Shown here: one piece after another, positions 63,000-64,000 of the stretch
How the letters are laid out: each line of letters opens with the position of its first letter
Numbering within the stretch: the first letter of the stretch is position 1
NCBI GenBank assembly: GCA_024655965.1
Contig: JANLFL010000003.1
Span: forward strand, 124,001 to 188,000
DNA from: Caldisericota bacterium
GTDB lineage: Bacteria > Caldisericota > JANLFM01
Direction: 5' to 3'
DNA: 64,000 nt
Notes under the pieces: generated by a model
The model's input: only the letters and a program-made list of their open reading frames with translations
Database searches by the model: none
What the model was told of the DNA's origin: nothing
Made by a program: the position numbers and the translations under genes

Positions 63000-64000
63000 C
63001 AAAATTTATCTTTATTACCGGCGGGGTCGTTTCCGGTTTAGGGAAGGGGATCCTCGCGGCTTCCACCGGGGCTTTGATAAAAGCTCGGGAAAAAAAGGTG
63101 ACCATGCTCAAGTTCGACCCCTACTTCAACCTTGATGCGGGCACCATGAGCCCTTACCAGCATGGCGAGGTATTCGTTTTGAAGGACGGGACCGAGACCG
63201 ACCTTGACCTGGGGCATTACGAGAGGTTTCTCGATCAAGACTTAACCGGTCTTTCCAATGTTACCTCGGGAAAGATATATTCCTCGGTAATCTCCAAGGA
63301 AAGAAAGGGGGAGTACTTGGGGGCCACCGTCCAGATGATCCCTCATGTGACAAATGAGATTAAGCGAGCCCTTTTTAATTTGGCTGAACAATCTAATGCC
63401 GATGTTCTGGTTGCCGAGGTGGGGGGTACCGTGGGGGATATTGAGGGGCTTCCTTTCCTGGAAGCTATCAGGCAGGTCCGCCTGGACTTGAATGGGAAGG
63501 ATGTTTTCTATGTCCATACAACCCTGGTCCCTTTTCTGGAGACCTCAGGGGAGCAGAAGACCAAACCCACCCAGCATAGCGTCCGGGAATTAAGGAGCAT
63601 TGGAATTCAGCCGGATGTGATTGTCTGCCGGTCCCGAACCCCGATGACCAAGCAAATGAGGGAAAAGGTGGCCCTTTTTTGCGATGTTGGGATCGAGGGA
63701 GTAATTTCCCTCCCCGACTTGGATTCCATATACCAGGTCCCCCTTTTTTTGGAAGAAGCAGGTTATGGGGAGATTCTCTCCCGGTTTTTGGGTTTCCAGG
63801 GGGAGCCAAATCTGGAAAAGTGGCAGGACCTGTCCCAGATTTTGAGGGAGGAAAAGCCCCCCGTGAAGATCGGAATTGTGGGGAAATATGTGGGGATGAA
63901 GGATACCTATCTTTCGGTTATTGAAGCCTTGAGACATTCCTGCCTAAAAAACAGGGTTGATTTGAAAGTCCAATGGATTCCCTCCGAAAAACTCGAAGGG
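62996..64000 (+). CDS. pyrG: CTP synthase, N-terminal part (partial)
   Basis: This frame runs off the right edge after 335 codons. It has the synthase start [13 protein letters not shown], then [30 protein letters not shown] and [10 protein letters not shown]; the C-terminal glutaminase domain begins near the edge. CTP synthase aminates UTP. Overlap of ATG 62996 with the kamE stop places this essential gene at the end of the lysine operon. An additional promoter inside kamE is possible but not seen. Confidence 0.95.
   Translation, partial: MTKFIFITGGVVSGLGKGILAASTGALIKAREKKVTMLKFDPYFNLDAGTMSPYQHGEVFVLKDGTETDLDLGHYERFLDQDLTGLSNVTSGKIYSSVISKERKGEYLGATVQMIPHVTNEIKRALFNLAEQSNADVLVAEVGGTVGDIEGLPFLEAIRQVRLDLNGKDVFYVHTTLVPFLETSGEQKTKPTQHSVRELRSIGIQPDVIVCRSRTPMTKQMREKVALFCDVGIEGVISLPDLDSIYQVPLFLEEAGYGEILSRFLGFQGEPNLEKWQDLSQILREEKPPVKIGIVGKYVGMKDTYLSVIEALRHSCLKNRVDLKVQWIPSEKLEG

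Overview
The window is a gene-dense bacterial chromosome segment of about 64 kb with moderate GC content. Many genes overlap by 1-26 bases, TTG and GTG starts are common, and there are no insertion sequences, phage modules or CRISPR arrays. The order uvrB-uvrA-uvrC ... yvcK-rpoN-gap-pgk-gpmI-secG, the TagO/WecA-like transferase next to uppS, and a glmS ribozyme in front of glmS resemble the Bacillota (Clostridia) and neighbouring phyla. A complete set of lysine aminomutase genes (kamA, kamB, kamC, kamD, kamE and kdd) points to an anaerobic amino-acid fermenter. I cannot name the organism; a deep Clostridia-like lineage, Synergistota or Atribacterota would all fit.

Layout. 1-4.9 kb: an amide-hydrolase cluster with two PEP-hydrolase-like TIM barrels, a DUF1097 membrane protein, acetamidase/formamidase, a zinc alcohol dehydrogenase and a ComB-like phosphatase. 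5.3-8.5 kb: an MgtA-type Mg2+ P-type ATPase, a candidate 26-residue membrane peptide and tRNA-Thr. 8.6-14.2 kb: a lone receiver protein with a PP-loop ATPase, a 22-residue basic peptide with its own terminator, an OmpR-type two-component system, a HIT hydrolase and a dolichol-kinase-like protein. 14.2-20.3 kb: glmS with its ribozyme, a HAD hydrolase, Hsp33 and PolX. 20.3-25.6 kb: a TetR-controlled YbhGFS-like ABC exporter. 25.7-33.2 kb: uvrB, uvrA, uvrC, an alkyltransferase-like gene and a small membrane protein. 33.2-39.9 kb: yvcK, rpoN, glycolysis genes, secG and tRNA-Leu. 39.9-42.1 kb: thioredoxin system, rpe and tRNA-Leu. 42.1-49.4 kb: an ECF sigma/anti-sigma pair, uppS, a wecA/tagO-like gene, and three envelope or BON-domain proteins. 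49.5-53.0 kb: an amino-acid permease, a metallophosphoesterase and a nucleotidyltransferase-like protein. 53.0-64.0 kb: purB, argS, the lysine-fermentation operon and the start of pyrG.

The most notable non-coding signals are these: (i) a repeated promoter layout in which the -10 box ends 6-9 bases before ATG with no Shine-Dalgarno sequence, predicting leaderless mRNAs for several genes; (ii) near-symmetric bidirectional -10 boxes between divergent genes; (iii) a TetR-type palindrome lying on the regulator's own start codon; (iv) the glmS ribozyme; (v) three GC-rich perfect hairpins with no U-tract between co-directional genes; and (vi) three very short ORFs with good ribosome-binding sites (8121, 10081 and 42104).
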